A stretch of 18,070 bases of DNA from Pseudomonadota bacterium. Lineage in GTDB: Bacteria > Chloroflexota > UBA6077 > JAJPHF01. Under the pieces are notes generated by a model. The model ran no database searches, was not told the origin of the DNA, and worked only from the letters and a program-made list of their open reading frames with translations. Positions within the stretch are counted from its first letter, which is position 1; every line of letters begins with the position of its first letter. The position numbers and the translations under genes are program-made. The stretch lies in contig JAJPHF010000133.1 of assembly GCA_021325365.1 (NCBI GenBank), forward strand, positions 1 through 18,070, in the 5' to 3' direction. Below, piece by piece: positions 1 to 7,594 of the stretch.

Positions 1-585
1 ACCGGCACCGGCGCGACCGGCGGCAACGGTGGGAACGGCGGCAATGCGACTGGTCCGGGCGCTCAGGGGGGCAACGGCGGCAACGGCGGCAACGCGCACG
101 GGCCGGGTGCGACCGGCGGCAACGGCGGCAACGGCGGCAATGCGCACGGGCCGGGCGCCATCGGCGGTGGCCAGTGCGGCGGCAACGGCGGCAACGGCGG
201 CAACGCGACCGGCACCGGCGCTCGCGGCGGCAACGGCGGCAACGGCGGTGACTGCACCATCGTCGTGAACAACACCACCCAGGTGAACAACGTCAGCTGG
301 ACCATGCCGGCTCCGATCTACGCCAGCGCTCCGGTCTACTCGGACGTCACGGTCCCGGTCGTGCAGACGGTCGTCGCGCCTCCCATCGTCACCTGCGCGC
401 TGCCGTTCGGGACGCTGTACGGACAGCCGGTCGACCCCAAGCTCCAGCCGGTGGTCGTGGACGGGGTGACGGTGGACTATCTGCCCCTCTGCCAGACCTA
501 CACCTACGAGCCCTACTTCGACTGCGCCACGGCCTACTACTACTACGCCGACCAGAACCTCTTCTACTGCGTGGTCCCCGCGTAA
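1..585 (+). CDS. Gly/Asn-rich repeat protein, C-terminal part (5' end missing)
   Basis: The reading frame is open from base 1 to the TAA at 583-585, with no true start in the window. It begins with GGNGGNGGN-A(T/H)G(P/T)GA-X units of 16 codons: regular units at 16-63, 64-111 and 112-159, one irregular 21-codon unit at 160-222 containing GGGQC, and a last half unit to about 252. A non-repetitive tail of about 110 residues follows, rich in Val, Pro and Tyr (one AYYYY run). Six Cys codons lie at 175, 253, 394, 490, 523 and 568, an even number that would suit disulfides in an exported protein. The repeats resemble mycobacterial PGRS domains, but there is no PE domain and I recognise no family in the tail. 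Bases 1-71 equal 18000-18070 in the same frame, so this is probably the end of the gene starting at 17196, or a close paralogue. Function unknown; surface or extracellular location is inferred. Confidence 0.75.
   Translation, partial: TGTGATGGNGGNGGNATGPGAQGGNGGNGGNAHGPGATGGNGGNGGNAHGPGAIGGGQCGGNGGNGGNATGTGARGGNGGNGGDCTIVVNNTTQVNNVSWTMPAPIYASAPVYSDVTVPVVQTVVAPPIVTCALPFGTLYGQPVDPKLQPVVVDGVTVDYLPLCQTYTYEPYFDCATAYYYYADQNLFYCVVPA
16..252 (+). repeat. 48-bp coding repeat array, 5' contig end
   Basis: Tandem 48-bp (16-codon) units encoding X-GGNGGNGGN-A(T/H)G(P/T)GA start at 16, 64 and 112. An irregular unit follows at 160-222 and a partial one at 223-252. They belong to the same family as the array at 17343-18070. 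Confidence 0.85.
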
Positions 586-603
586 GCGCAACCCTCCGAG
601 CAA

Positions 604-639
604 CGAAGCGTCCCCCGGCCGTGGCCGGGGGACGCTTCG
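604..639. terminator. Bidirectional hairpin terminator between convergent genes
   Basis: A perfect inverted repeat has 17-bp arms (604-620 and 623-639) around a central GT. It lies 18 bases after the stop of the repeat gene and 68 bases before the end of the convergent iorB-like gene. No strong T-run follows on either strand (CATTCT on the plus side), so the call rests on the stem and its position. Confidence 0.7.
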
Positions 640-706
640 CATTCTACGGCTGCCGACAGGCAGGACTATTCTGCTGGGTAGTCCTGCGGGCGTTTACACC
701 TACGGG

Positions 707-3019
707 TTATCCGCGCTGGGCGAGCGCGGCCTTCACCCGCTCGGCGGTGAAGGGCACGCGGCGCAGTCGCACCCCCGTCGCGTCGTGGATCGCGTTCGCG
801 ATCACCGCCCCCAGCGGGATGCACCCCGACTCCCCCGCGCCCGACGACCGCACGTCCGGGCGGTTGATCAGCACCACGTCCACGTCCGGCACGTCGTTGA
901 ACGTCAGGATCGGGTACGTCCGCCAGTCGATGCTGGTCACGCCCGTGCTGTCCCAGGTGGCCTCCTCGAACAGCGCGCGGCTCAGCCCTTGCAGCACGTT
1001 GCCCTCGATCTGGTTGCGCACGCCGTCGGGATTGACGATCAGCCCGCAATCGTGCGCGACCACGATGCGCGGCACCCGCACCGCGCCGCTGTCCGGGTCC
1101 ACCTCCACGTCGGCCACCGCGCTCACCCAGGTGGTGCCCGTCTGCGGCGTCACGCCGTACTCGGTCAGCGCCACGCCGCGGCCCGTCAGGACGCCTCCCG
1201 TCGCGGCGCCCCGCTTCGGTGAGGGCCGCGTCTCCCAGCCGGCGCGCTCCGTCGCCGCCCGTAGCGCGTCGATGGCACGCGGGTCCGACAGGTAGCGCAG
1301 GCGGTACTGCACCGGGTCCTGGCCCGCCGCCGCCGCCAGCTCGTCGATGAACGACTCGGCGGCAAAGGCGCTCAGAATCGCCCCCAGGCTGCGGTTGTTG
1401 CCGTAGCGCAGCACCGCGCGGTCGAGGGCGTGCAGCACGTAGCGGCGGTTGGCGAAGTCGTAGAACTTCGGCGTGTCGTCGCCCACGAACACCGGGTCGA
1501 GCGGGATCACCCAGTTGCCGCCGGTCTGGTCGCCCAGCAGCGCCTGGCCGGTGTGCCGCGCCGACCACGCTTGGTGCTCCCAGGCCACCACGTTGCCGCT
1601 CGCGTCCAGGCCAGCGCGCATGTCGAACAGCATCGGCGTGTTCGCGTGGTCCCAGCCGTGCTCGTCCTGGCGCATCCACTGCACGCGCACGGGCCGGCCC
1701 ACCGCCTGCGACAGCATGGCTGCGTCGAGGGCCGCGTCGTCGGTCGTGTAGCGCCCGTAGCAGCCCGAGCCCTCCGTGTAGATGATCCGCACGTTCTCGA
1801 TCGGCAGGCCGAGCCGCTGGGCCAACAGCCGCTGGTGCCCCAGCGGGTACTGCGTGCCCGACCACACCGTCGCGCGGCCGTCGCGCACGTCCGCCACGCC
1901 GCAGTCCGGCCCCATCATCGCGTGGATCTGCTGCGGCCACTCGTAGGTCGCCTGGAGGGTACGCGCCGCGCTCGCCAGCGCCCCGTCCACGTCGCCCACC
2001 TCGGCCAGCACGCGATCGTCGCTCGGCGTGTTTCGCATGAGCGTGAACACCTCCGCCTGGGGCGGCAGCCCCGGCGGGTCCGACCACGTGACCTTGAGCT
2101 GACGCGCGGCCTTGATCGCGTTCTCCTCGCGCTCGGCCACCACGCCCACCCAGTTGCCCTGCCGCACCACCTGCACGAGGCCCGGCACGTCGCTCACCGA
2201 GTCCTCGTCCACGCTCACCAGCGTGACGCCCGACTGCGGCGGGCTGGGCCGCACCACGCGGCCGTGCAGCATCCCCGGCACGCGCACGTTCTGCACGTAC
2301 TGATAGGTGCCGACCATCTTAGCCGGGATGTCCACGCGCGGAATCGACCGCCCGACGATCGTGTACTGCGCGGGGTCCTTCGGCTGGGCGTCGTCGCTCA
2401 CCGCGACGCCGAAGCGCTGGCCGCCGATCAGGTCGCCATAGGAGGCGCTGCGCGTGGGCGCCTGGTCGTTCGGCTGCCAGGGGTCCGACGCCACGTAGAC
2501 GATGCCATCTTTGACGGTGAGCTGGTCGGCCGGCACGCCGAGCCGCTCGGCCGCCAGGCCGACGAGGGCCTGTCGCGCCGCGGCCGCCGCGCGCCGGATC
2601 TCGGCGCCGCCGCGCGATACCGTGGTGCTCCCCACCGAGGCACCCTGGTCCACCGTGCGAGCGGTGTCGCCCTGGAGGATGGTGACGCGGTCGAGGGGCA
2701 CGTCTAGCTCCTCGGCGGCGATCTGCACGAGCGCCGTCTCGACGCCGGTGCCCAGCTCGACGCGGCCCGAGTAGACCGTCACCGCGCCGTCGCCGTCGAT
2801 CGCCAGCCAGGAGTCGAGCAGGTCCGCCGGGTCGCCGAATGGCGGCGGCTGCTGCGCGTGCGCCGCGGGCGCCGAGAGCAGCCGCGCGGGGCCGGCCACG
2901 CTGACGCCGACGACGAGGATGCCGCTGGCCTTCAGGAAGGTGCGCCGCGAGAGCCCGCGGCGCGGGGTCGAGGTCGCGCTAGTGGTGGCGGCGGTTCGCG
3001 CCTGCTCGTTCGCGCTCAT
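707..3019 (-). CDS. IorB-like molybdopterin-binding subunit of a xanthine dehydrogenase-family hydroxylase, Tat-exported
   Basis: Encodes 770 aa, the usual size for the large subunit of two-subunit molybdenum hydroxylases of the isoquinoline 1-oxidoreductase (IorAB) type, which hydroxylate N-heteroaromatics or oxidise aldehydes with water. A twin-arginine signal (SRRTFLK, RR at 25-26), a hydrophobic stretch and an AHA-Q site near residue 55 predict export with its folded partner. GSGCYGR matches the molybdopterin-contact glycine motif, and GAGESG near the C-terminus supplies the conserved catalytic Glu (about E730). The start ATG at 3019 overlaps the stop of the 2Fe-2S subunit by four bases (ATGA), so translation is probably coupled. 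The frame stays open upstream to 3352, but that part is antisense-like and covered by the 2Fe-2S gene. There is no FAD subunit or XdhC maturation gene nearby. Substrate unknown. Confidence 0.9.
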   Translation of the reverse strand: MSANEQARTAATTSATSTPRRGLSRRTFLKASGILVVGVSVAGPARLLSAPAAHAQQPPPFGDPADLLDSWLAIDGDGAVTVYSGRVELGTGVETALVQIAAEELDVPLDRVTILQGDTARTVDQGASVGSTTVSRGGAEIRRAAAAARQALVGLAAERLGVPADQLTVKDGIVYVASDPWQPNDQAPTRSASYGDLIGGQRFGVAVSDDAQPKDPAQYTIVGRSIPRVDIPAKMVGTYQYVQNVRVPGMLHGRVVRPSPPQSGVTLVSVDEDSVSDVPGLVQVVRQGNWVGVVAEREENAIKAARQLKVTWSDPPGLPPQAEVFTLMRNTPSDDRVLAEVGDVDGALASAARTLQATYEWPQQIHAMMGPDCGVADVRDGRATVWSGTQYPLGHQRLLAQRLGLPIENVRIIYTEGSGCYGRYTTDDAALDAAMLSQAVGRPVRVQWMRQDEHGWDHANTPMLFDMRAGLDASGNVVAWEHQAWSARHTGQALLGDQTGGNWVIPLDPVFVGDDTPKFYDFANRRYVLHALDRAVLRYGNNRSLGAILSAFAAESFIDELAAAAGQDPVQYRLRYLSDPRAIDALRAATERAGWETRPSPKRGAATGGVLTGRGVALTEYGVTPQTGTTWVSAVADVEVDPDSGAVRVPRIVVAHDCGLIVNPDGVRNQIEGNVLQGLSRALFEEATWDSTGVTSIDWRTYPILTFNDVPDVDVVLINRPDVRSSGAGESGCIPLGAVIANAIHDATGVRLRRVPFTAERVKAALAQRG

Positions 3020-3474
3020 GCCTGTAGCCCCCGTGCGTAGCGGCTCACGGCTCGCAGGATGCGCAGGTGCGTGGCGCAACGGCAGAGGTTGCGCGACATC
3101 GCCTGCCGGATAGCCGCCTCGTCGGCGTTGGGATTGCTGTCGAGGAATGCCTTGGCCGTGATGATCATGCCGTTGATGCAGTAGCCGCACTGCGCGGCCT
3201 GCTCGTCGATGAAGGCCTGCTGGAGCGGGTGCGGGTTGTCCTCGGTGCCCAGCCCCTCCAGGGTAATCACCTCGGCCCCCTCGGCCGCCGAGAGGGGCGT
3301 GACGCACGAGCGCGTCGCGCGCCCGTTCATGAGGACCTCGCAGGCGCCGCACTGCGACAGCCCACAGCCAAACTTCGGGCCGGTCAGCCCGAGATCGTTG
3401 CGCAGCACGTACAGCAGCGGCGTGTCGGGCTCGGCATCCACCGTGTACGTGCGGCCATTCACGTTCAGGTCCAC
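3016..3474 (-). CDS. IorA-like (2Fe-2S)-binding subunit of molybdenum hydroxylase
   Basis: Small iron-sulfur subunit carrying two [2Fe-2S] clusters that pass electrons from the molybdenum site. With a GTG start at 3474 it is 152 aa, typical of IorA, and begins directly at the family core (DLNVNGRTYTVD). The plant-type cluster is C37, C42, C45, C57 (CX4CX2CX11C). The second is C96, C99, C131, C133 (CX2C-X31-CXC). The GTG has an AAGGGAGG ribosome site eight bases upstream; an in-frame ATG at 3534 would add 20 residues with no family match. It has no signal peptide and probably leaves the cell by hitch-hiking on the Tat signal of the large subunit, as is usual for this family. Its stop overlaps the next start (ATGA). 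It is the first gene of the minus-strand pair, divergent from the UbiD gene. Confidence 0.9.
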   Translation of the reverse strand: MDLNVNGRTYTVDAEPDTPLLYVLRNDLGLTGPKFGCGLSQCGACEVLMNGRATRSCVTPLSAAEGAEVITLEGLGTEDNPHPLQQAFIDEQAAQCGYCINGMIITAKAFLDSNPNADEAAIRQAMSRNLCRCATHLRILRAVSRYARGLQA

Positions 3475-3659
3475 CGCCTGCACCTCCCTTCCCGATACTG
3501 CTCCGGGCCAGCGCTCCACCGCGTCGGGCGCCATGCGCCCCCGATGATTTCGCAGCTTACCATAGTGTACGGCGCCCGGCTACGCCCGGCGTGGCGCGGG
3601 GGCGCGGCGCTATGCTAAGAAGAAGCGAGTCCAACGCTTGCAGCCGCGAGGGAGGCGCC

Positions 3660-5087
3660 ATGCCGAAGGATCTGCGCACGTTTCTCGACCAGGTGGCGCG
3701 CACCATGCCCGACGAGGTGCGCGTCGTGTCGCAGGAGGTCGACCCGCGCTGGGGCGCCACCGCTGTAGCCGCGCGCCTGGAGCAGCAGCAGCGCTTCCCC
3801 GCGCTCGTCTTCCGCCGCGTGCGCGGCTCGCGCATCCCCGTCGTGCTGAACCTGACGGCCACCTACGAGCGCCTCGCCCTCTCCCTCGATACCGACGTCG
3901 AGAACATGGTGCGCGTCTACGGCGAGCGCCAGGCCAAGCCGATCCGCCCCGTGGACGTGCCCGCCGGCCCCGTGCACGACGTGGTGCTCACCGGCGCCGA
4001 CGCGCGGCTCGACGTGCTGCCGATCCTCACCCACAACGCCCTCGACGCCGGGCCGTTCGTCGCGGGCGGCTGCCTGGTGGCGCGCGACCCCGACAGCGGC
4101 GCCGTCAACGTCGGCCTCTACCGCCACCAGGTGCTCGGGCCGCAGCGCCTGGGCGTGTTTTTCAACGACGGCCACCACGGCGACTACTTGCGGCGGCGCT
4201 ACGAGGAACTCAACCGCCCGATGGAGGTCGCCATCGCCATCGGCCATCATCCGGGGTTCATGATGGGCGCCGTCTCGCGGTTGCCGGGCATCGGCGAGGA
4301 GTTCGGCGAGGCCGGCGCGCTGATGGACGAGCCGGTGGAGCTGGTGCGCGCGAAGACGGTGGACCTGCCGGTGCCGGCGCGGGCCGAGATCGTCATCGAG
4401 GGCGTCATCCCGCCGGGCGCGCGCCAGTTCGAGGGGCCGTTCGGTGAGTGGCCGGGCCACTACACGGCCGACGGCGACAAGCCGTACATCGACGTAACCG
4501 CCATTACCATGCGCCGCGACGCGATCTACTACGACGTGGTCGCGGCCCACCGCGAGCATGTCGTGCTGGGCAGCCTGCCGCGCATGGGCAGCGTCTACCG
4601 CCGCGTGAAGCAGGTCGTGCCGGGCGTGCAGCAGGTGAACGTCCCGGCGCATAGCCGCATGCACTGCTACGTGGCGATCAAGAAGACCGCCGACGCCGAG
4701 GTGGGCCGGGCGGCCTACGCCGCGCTGCTCACCGAGCCCGAGAACTTCCGCATGATCGTCGTGGTGGACGACGACGTGAACGTGTTCAACGACGGCGACG
4801 TGCTCTGGGCCATCGGCACGCGGTTCCACGCCGACACCGACCTCGTCATGGTGCCGAACATCGGCGGCCCGGGGGGCCTCAGCCCCGTCGGCTACAACTT
4901 CGGCCCGAACGGCGAGAAGACGCCGCGCCCCAGCATGGCGATCATCGTCGACGCGACCAAGCCCGCGCCGCCCGCCGAGTACCCGCCGCGCGCCGTCGTG
5001 CCCGACGAGGCCATTCGCGCCGTCGACCTCGACGGCCTGCTCGAGCCCTACACCGCCGAGTCCCTCTCCCTGACGCCCGCCCCATGA
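3660..5087 (+). CDS. UbiD-family prenylated-FMN-dependent decarboxylase
   Basis: Encodes 475 aa, full length for UbiD/Fdc enzymes, which reversibly decarboxylate aromatic or alpha,beta-unsaturated acids with prenylated FMN. The catalytic triad is present: Arg155 in VNVGLYRHQV, and Glu258 and Glu263 in EGPFGEW, matching R173, E277 and E282 of Fdc1. The ATG at 3660 follows a GGGAGG site (GAGGGAGGCGCC) and starts at the family N-terminus (MPKDLRTFL). No UbiX prenyltransferase is in the window, so the cofactor must come from elsewhere. It heads a plus-strand group with a PLP enzyme and an LLM oxidoreductase and diverges from iorAB, which suggests a shared aromatic substrate. That link is inference; the family alone does not give the substrate. 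Confidence 0.92.
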   Translation: MPKDLRTFLDQVARTMPDEVRVVSQEVDPRWGATAVAARLEQQQRFPALVFRRVRGSRIPVVLNLTATYERLALSLDTDVENMVRVYGERQAKPIRPVDVPAGPVHDVVLTGADARLDVLPILTHNALDAGPFVAGGCLVARDPDSGAVNVGLYRHQVLGPQRLGVFFNDGHHGDYLRRRYEELNRPMEVAIAIGHHPGFMMGAVSRLPGIGEEFGEAGALMDEPVELVRAKTVDLPVPARAEIVIEGVIPPGARQFEGPFGEWPGHYTADGDKPYIDVTAITMRRDAIYYDVVAAHREHVVLGSLPRMGSVYRRVKQVVPGVQQVNVPAHSRMHCYVAIKKTADAEVGRAAYAALLTEPENFRMIVVVDDDVNVFNDGDVLWAIGTRFHADTDLVMVPNIGGPGGLSPVGYNFGPNGEKTPRPSMAIIVDATKPAPPAEYPPRAVVPDEAIRAVDLDGLLEPYTAESLSLTPAP

Positions 5088-5099
5088 CACGGTGTCGTA

Positions 5100-5122
5100 G
5101 GGCAGGGGCTCGTCCCCTGCCC
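5100..5122. repeat. GC-rich hairpin between the UbiD and PLP-enzyme genes
   Basis: A perfect 9-bp stem, GGGCAGGGG and CCCCTGCCC, closes a five-base loop (CTCGT) 12 bases after the UbiD stop. It has no T-run and resembles the other G/C-run hairpins in the gaps of this window. It may be an interspersed repeat or a weak pause/mRNA-end signal within the operon. Confidence 0.5.
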
Positions 5123-5154
5123 CTGCCCCGCCCCCTCCCGGCCGCCGGCCTGCC

Positions 5155-6513
5155 ATGACGTACCTGCGGCACCTGCGGTGCTTCCGCTGCGGGCACACCT
5201 ACCCGCCCGGGCCGCACTGGGGCGGCTGCCCGGCCTGCGCGGCGGCCGGCAAGCCCGCCAACCTGCACTGCGTCTACGACTACGCGCGAGTGGCCCAGGC
5301 GCTCGACCGGACGGCGCTCGCCAGCCGGCCGCACACGATGTGGCGTTACCGCGAGCTACTGCCCGCCGCCGAGCAGCACGTCGCCTCGCTCGACGAGGGG
5401 TTCACGCCGCTCCTGCGCGCCGAGCGCCTGGGCCGCTCCTACGGCCTTGACCACCTGTACCTCAAGGACGAGTCGCGCAACCCAACGTGGTCGTTCAAAG
5501 ACCGGCTGGCCGTCGTCATGGCGGCCAAGGCGCGCGAGTTCGGACGCCAGGTGCTCGCCGTCGCCTCGTCCGGCAACGCCGGCGCCGCCACGGCGGCCTA
5601 CGCCGCCCGCGGCGACCTCGACGCCTACCTGTTCACCACCGAGCAGTTCCCGCCCACCATGCGCGCCTTCATGCAAGCTTACGGCGCCAAGGTCTTCGCC
5701 GTGCCCACGGCGCCCGACCGCCTGACGATGGTGCGGCGCGGCGTCGAGGAGCAGGGCTGGGTGCCCATCCAGAACTACACGCTGCCGCCCGTCGGCGCCC
5801 CGGCCTACGCGCTCGACGGCGCCAAGACGGTGGGCTTCGAGCTGGCCGAGCAGCTCGGCTGGCGCGCGCCCGACGTCGTCGTGGCGCCCACCTCGAACGG
5901 CGACCTGCCGGTCGGCGTGTGGCGCGCGTTCCAGGAGCTGCGCGAGCTAGGCTGGGTGGTCAGCATCCCGCGCATGGTCGCCGCCGAGGTGTACGGCGCG
6001 CTGCAGAACGCGCTGGCGAACGATCTCGACCACACCGAGCCGATGCCCGGCGGCCCGACCGTGGCGGTGTCGGCGGCGAATCAGGTGAGCGCCTACCAGT
6101 CGCTCGCCATGCTGCGCCAGACCGGGGGCACCGCCATCGGCGCGACTGACGACGAGATCATGGCCGAGCAGCTCCGCCTCGCGCGCACCGAGGGGCTGTG
6201 GGCCGAGGCCGCGTCGGCGCTCACCCTGGCGGCGATTCGCAAGCTCGCCGCCCAGGGCGCCATTCGCCGCGACGAGGTGGTGGTCGCCCTCATCACCTCG
6301 ACCGGCCTCAAAGACCCCGACGTGACCCTGCGCTACGTCCCGCCCATCCCCCTCATCCAGCCCACCTTCGCCGACCTCCAGCGCGCCCTCGCCGAGAGCT
6401 ACGCCGACCCGTCCACCACGGGGGTGCAGGGGCGCTCCCCTGCCGGGGGGTTGGGGGTGTCCCCCAATATCCCCCTTTCTCCCCCCAGGATTGGGGGGCC
6501 GGGGGGGCGATGA
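5155..6513 (+). CDS. Threonine synthase-like PLP enzyme (fold type II) with N-terminal zinc ribbon
   Basis: Encodes 452 aa. Residues 9-28 form a CX2C-X12-CX2C zinc-ribbon motif, found at the N-terminus of some bacterial and archaeal threonine synthases. The PLP lysine is K115 in NPTWSFKDR, and SSGNAG (138-143) is the PLP-ring loop. Authentic threonine synthases normally read NPTGSFKDR, so Gly to Trp beside the Schiff-base lysine is odd, and the phosphate loop (APTSNGDLP) is also diverged. The true reaction may therefore differ from making threonine from O-phosphohomoserine. The last 34 or so residues (from about STTGVQG) are read from a hairpin repeat and look like an acquired tail. Its TGA overlaps the next ATG (ATGA). 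There is no clear ribosome site at the ATG; coupling to UbiD 67 bases upstream is possible. Confidence 0.82.
   Translation: MTYLRHLRCFRCGHTYPPGPHWGGCPACAAAGKPANLHCVYDYARVAQALDRTALASRPHTMWRYRELLPAAEQHVASLDEGFTPLLRAERLGRSYGLDHLYLKDESRNPTWSFKDRLAVVMAAKAREFGRQVLAVASSGNAGAATAAYAARGDLDAYLFTTEQFPPTMRAFMQAYGAKVFAVPTAPDRLTMVRRGVEEQGWVPIQNYTLPPVGAPAYALDGAKTVGFELAEQLGWRAPDVVVAPTSNGDLPVGVWRAFQELRELGWVVSIPRMVAAEVYGALQNALANDLDHTEPMPGGPTVAVSAANQVSAYQSLAMLRQTGGTAIGATDDEIMAEQLRLARTEGLWAEAASALTLAAIRKLAAQGAIRRDEVVVALITSTGLKDPDVTLRYVPPIPLIQPTFADLQRALAESYADPSTTGVQGRSPAGGLGVSPNIPLSPPRIGGPGGR
6426..6498. repeat. Three G/C-run hairpins inside the end of the PLP-enzyme gene
   Basis: Three perfect 7-bp stems follow one another: GCAGGGG/CCCCTGC (6426-6443), TTGGGGG/CCCCCAA (6451-6467) and CCCCCCA/TGGGGGG (6481-6498). 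This has the style of an intergenic repeat, yet it is translated as the low-complexity C-terminal tail of the upstream enzyme and abuts the start of the next gene. Confidence 0.65.
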
Positions 6514-7520
6514 TCTTCACCCTCTCCATCCCGACCTGCCGCGAGGGACTGACGCTCCCCGTGCCGTTCGCCAGCGCCGACGAGCTGGTGCAGATGGCGG
6601 TGCTGGCGGACCGGCTCGGCTACCACTCGGTGTGGGGCAACGACCACATCACCCCGCCCAGCTACGTCCGCGACACCTACGCGCAAACGCCCAACTTCTT
6701 CGAGCCGCTGACCATCCTCACCTACGTGGCGGCCCAAACCGCGCGCATCCGGCTGGGCACCAGCGTCATCCCGCTGCCGCTGCGCGAGCCGGCCTACCTG
6801 GCCAAGCAGGTCGCCACCCTCGACGTGCTCTCGGGCGGGCGGGTGCTGCTCGGCGTGGGGCTGGGCGCCTACCGCGAGGAGTACGAGCGCCTATGGCCGC
6901 GGCGCCGCCGCGTGCGGCGCGAAGACCTGCTGAACGAGGGCATCGAGGCGCTGACGCTGCTGTTCCGCGACGAGGAGGCGAGCTACGCCGGCCAGCACGT
7001 CGCCTTCGACGGCATCCGCCTCGCGCCCAAGCCCGTGCAGCAGCCGCTGCCGCTCTACGTCGCCGGCAACAGCCCGGGCGCCATCGAGCGCGCGGCGCGC
7101 TGGGGCGCAGGCTGGCTGCCGGCGGCGCTCGCGCCCGCCGCCGTGGCGCGCGGCGCGGCCCGCCTGCGCGAGGCTGCCGCCCGCCACGGCCGCGACCCCG
7201 CCAGCCTCCACGTCGGCCCGCAGCTAAGCTGCGTCATCGCGCCCAGCCGCGCCGCCGCCCGCCGCCGCTTCGAGGGCAGCCAGACCCACAAGCACCTCGT
7301 CAGCCTCGCCGCCTCGACCCTCAAGGGCGCGGACCTCTCGCGCCTGGAGGACACGCTCCTGATCGGCTCGCCTGCCGAGATCGTCGAGCAGATCGGCGCC
7401 TACGCCGACGCTGGTGCGACCATGCTCGCGGCGATGATCTTCGTCAGCGAGACGCCCCAGGCCATGCTCGACGACATCCAGCACTTCGCCGAGGCCGTCC
7501 TCCCCGCCTTCGGCGCCTAG
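6510..7520 (+). CDS. LLM-class flavin-dependent oxidoreductase (luciferase-like)
   Basis: Encodes 336 aa, usual length for bacterial luciferase-like (TIM-barrel) oxidoreductases that use F420 or FMNH2. Family marks include an early WGNDHITPP segment, the LGTSVIPLPLREP strand, the KQVATLDVLSGGR helix-strand, then GVGLGAYREEYE, and a late flavin-phosphate region (LPLYVAGNSPGAIERAARWG). It starts with an ATG overlapping the previous stop by four bases, so it is translationally coupled to the PLP enzyme. Sequence alone does not decide between F420-dependent reductase/dehydrogenase and FMN-dependent monooxygenase. In this setting oxidation of a ring or decarboxylated product is plausible but unproven. 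It ends 11 bases before a perfect palindrome. Confidence 0.88.
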   Translation: MIFTLSIPTCREGLTLPVPFASADELVQMAVLADRLGYHSVWGNDHITPPSYVRDTYAQTPNFFEPLTILTYVAAQTARIRLGTSVIPLPLREPAYLAKQVATLDVLSGGRVLLGVGLGAYREEYERLWPRRRRVRREDLLNEGIEALTLLFRDEEASYAGQHVAFDGIRLAPKPVQQPLPLYVAGNSPGAIERAARWGAGWLPAALAPAAVARGAARLREAAARHGRDPASLHVGPQLSCVIAPSRAAARRRFEGSQTHKHLVSLAASTLKGADLSRLEDTLLIGSPAEIVEQIGAYADAGATMLAAMIFVSETPQAMLDDIQHFAEAVLPAFGA

Positions 7521-7531
7521 CTACCAGTCGG

Positions 7532-7587
7532 TGATTGGTAGATGGCTGGGGAGTGTGAGCTCACACTCCCCAGCCATCTACCAATCA
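7532..7587. terminator. Perfect 56-bp palindrome between convergent genes
   Basis: Arms 7532-7559 and 7560-7587 are exact reverse complements with no spacer (28 bp each). It sits between the LLM stop (7520) and the stop of the convergent lipoprotein gene (7595). CTACCAGTC at 7521-7529 can also pair with GATTGGTAG inside the left arm (one G-T pair), so alternative folds exist. The most likely role is a bidirectional terminator. No U-run follows. Confidence 0.7.
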
Positions 7588-7594
7588 GGGATTA

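Noticed and set aside
29..268. Plus-strand frame reading Ala/Thr/Arg repeats at the left end
   Set aside because: It is out of phase with the GGN frame, which runs on into the non-repetitive tail and matches the frame at the other contig end.
666..2087. 473-codon minus-strand frame within the IorB gene
   Set aside because: The product is Arg/Gly/Ala-biased with no domain; it shadows the IorB frame.
3020..3352. Upstream extension of the IorB-like frame to 3352
   Set aside because: It overlaps the well-supported 2Fe-2S gene, its product is Arg/Gly-biased, and the Tat signal begins at the ATG at 3019.
3541..3625. Promoters between iorA and ubiD (TACACT on minus, TATGCT at 3611 on plus)
   Set aside because: Plausible -10 boxes but no acceptable -35 at the right distance on either strand.
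3615..5198. 527-codon minus-strand frame opposite UbiD
   Set aside because: Its His/Val/Asp-rich product is typical of the antisense of GC-rich coding sequence.
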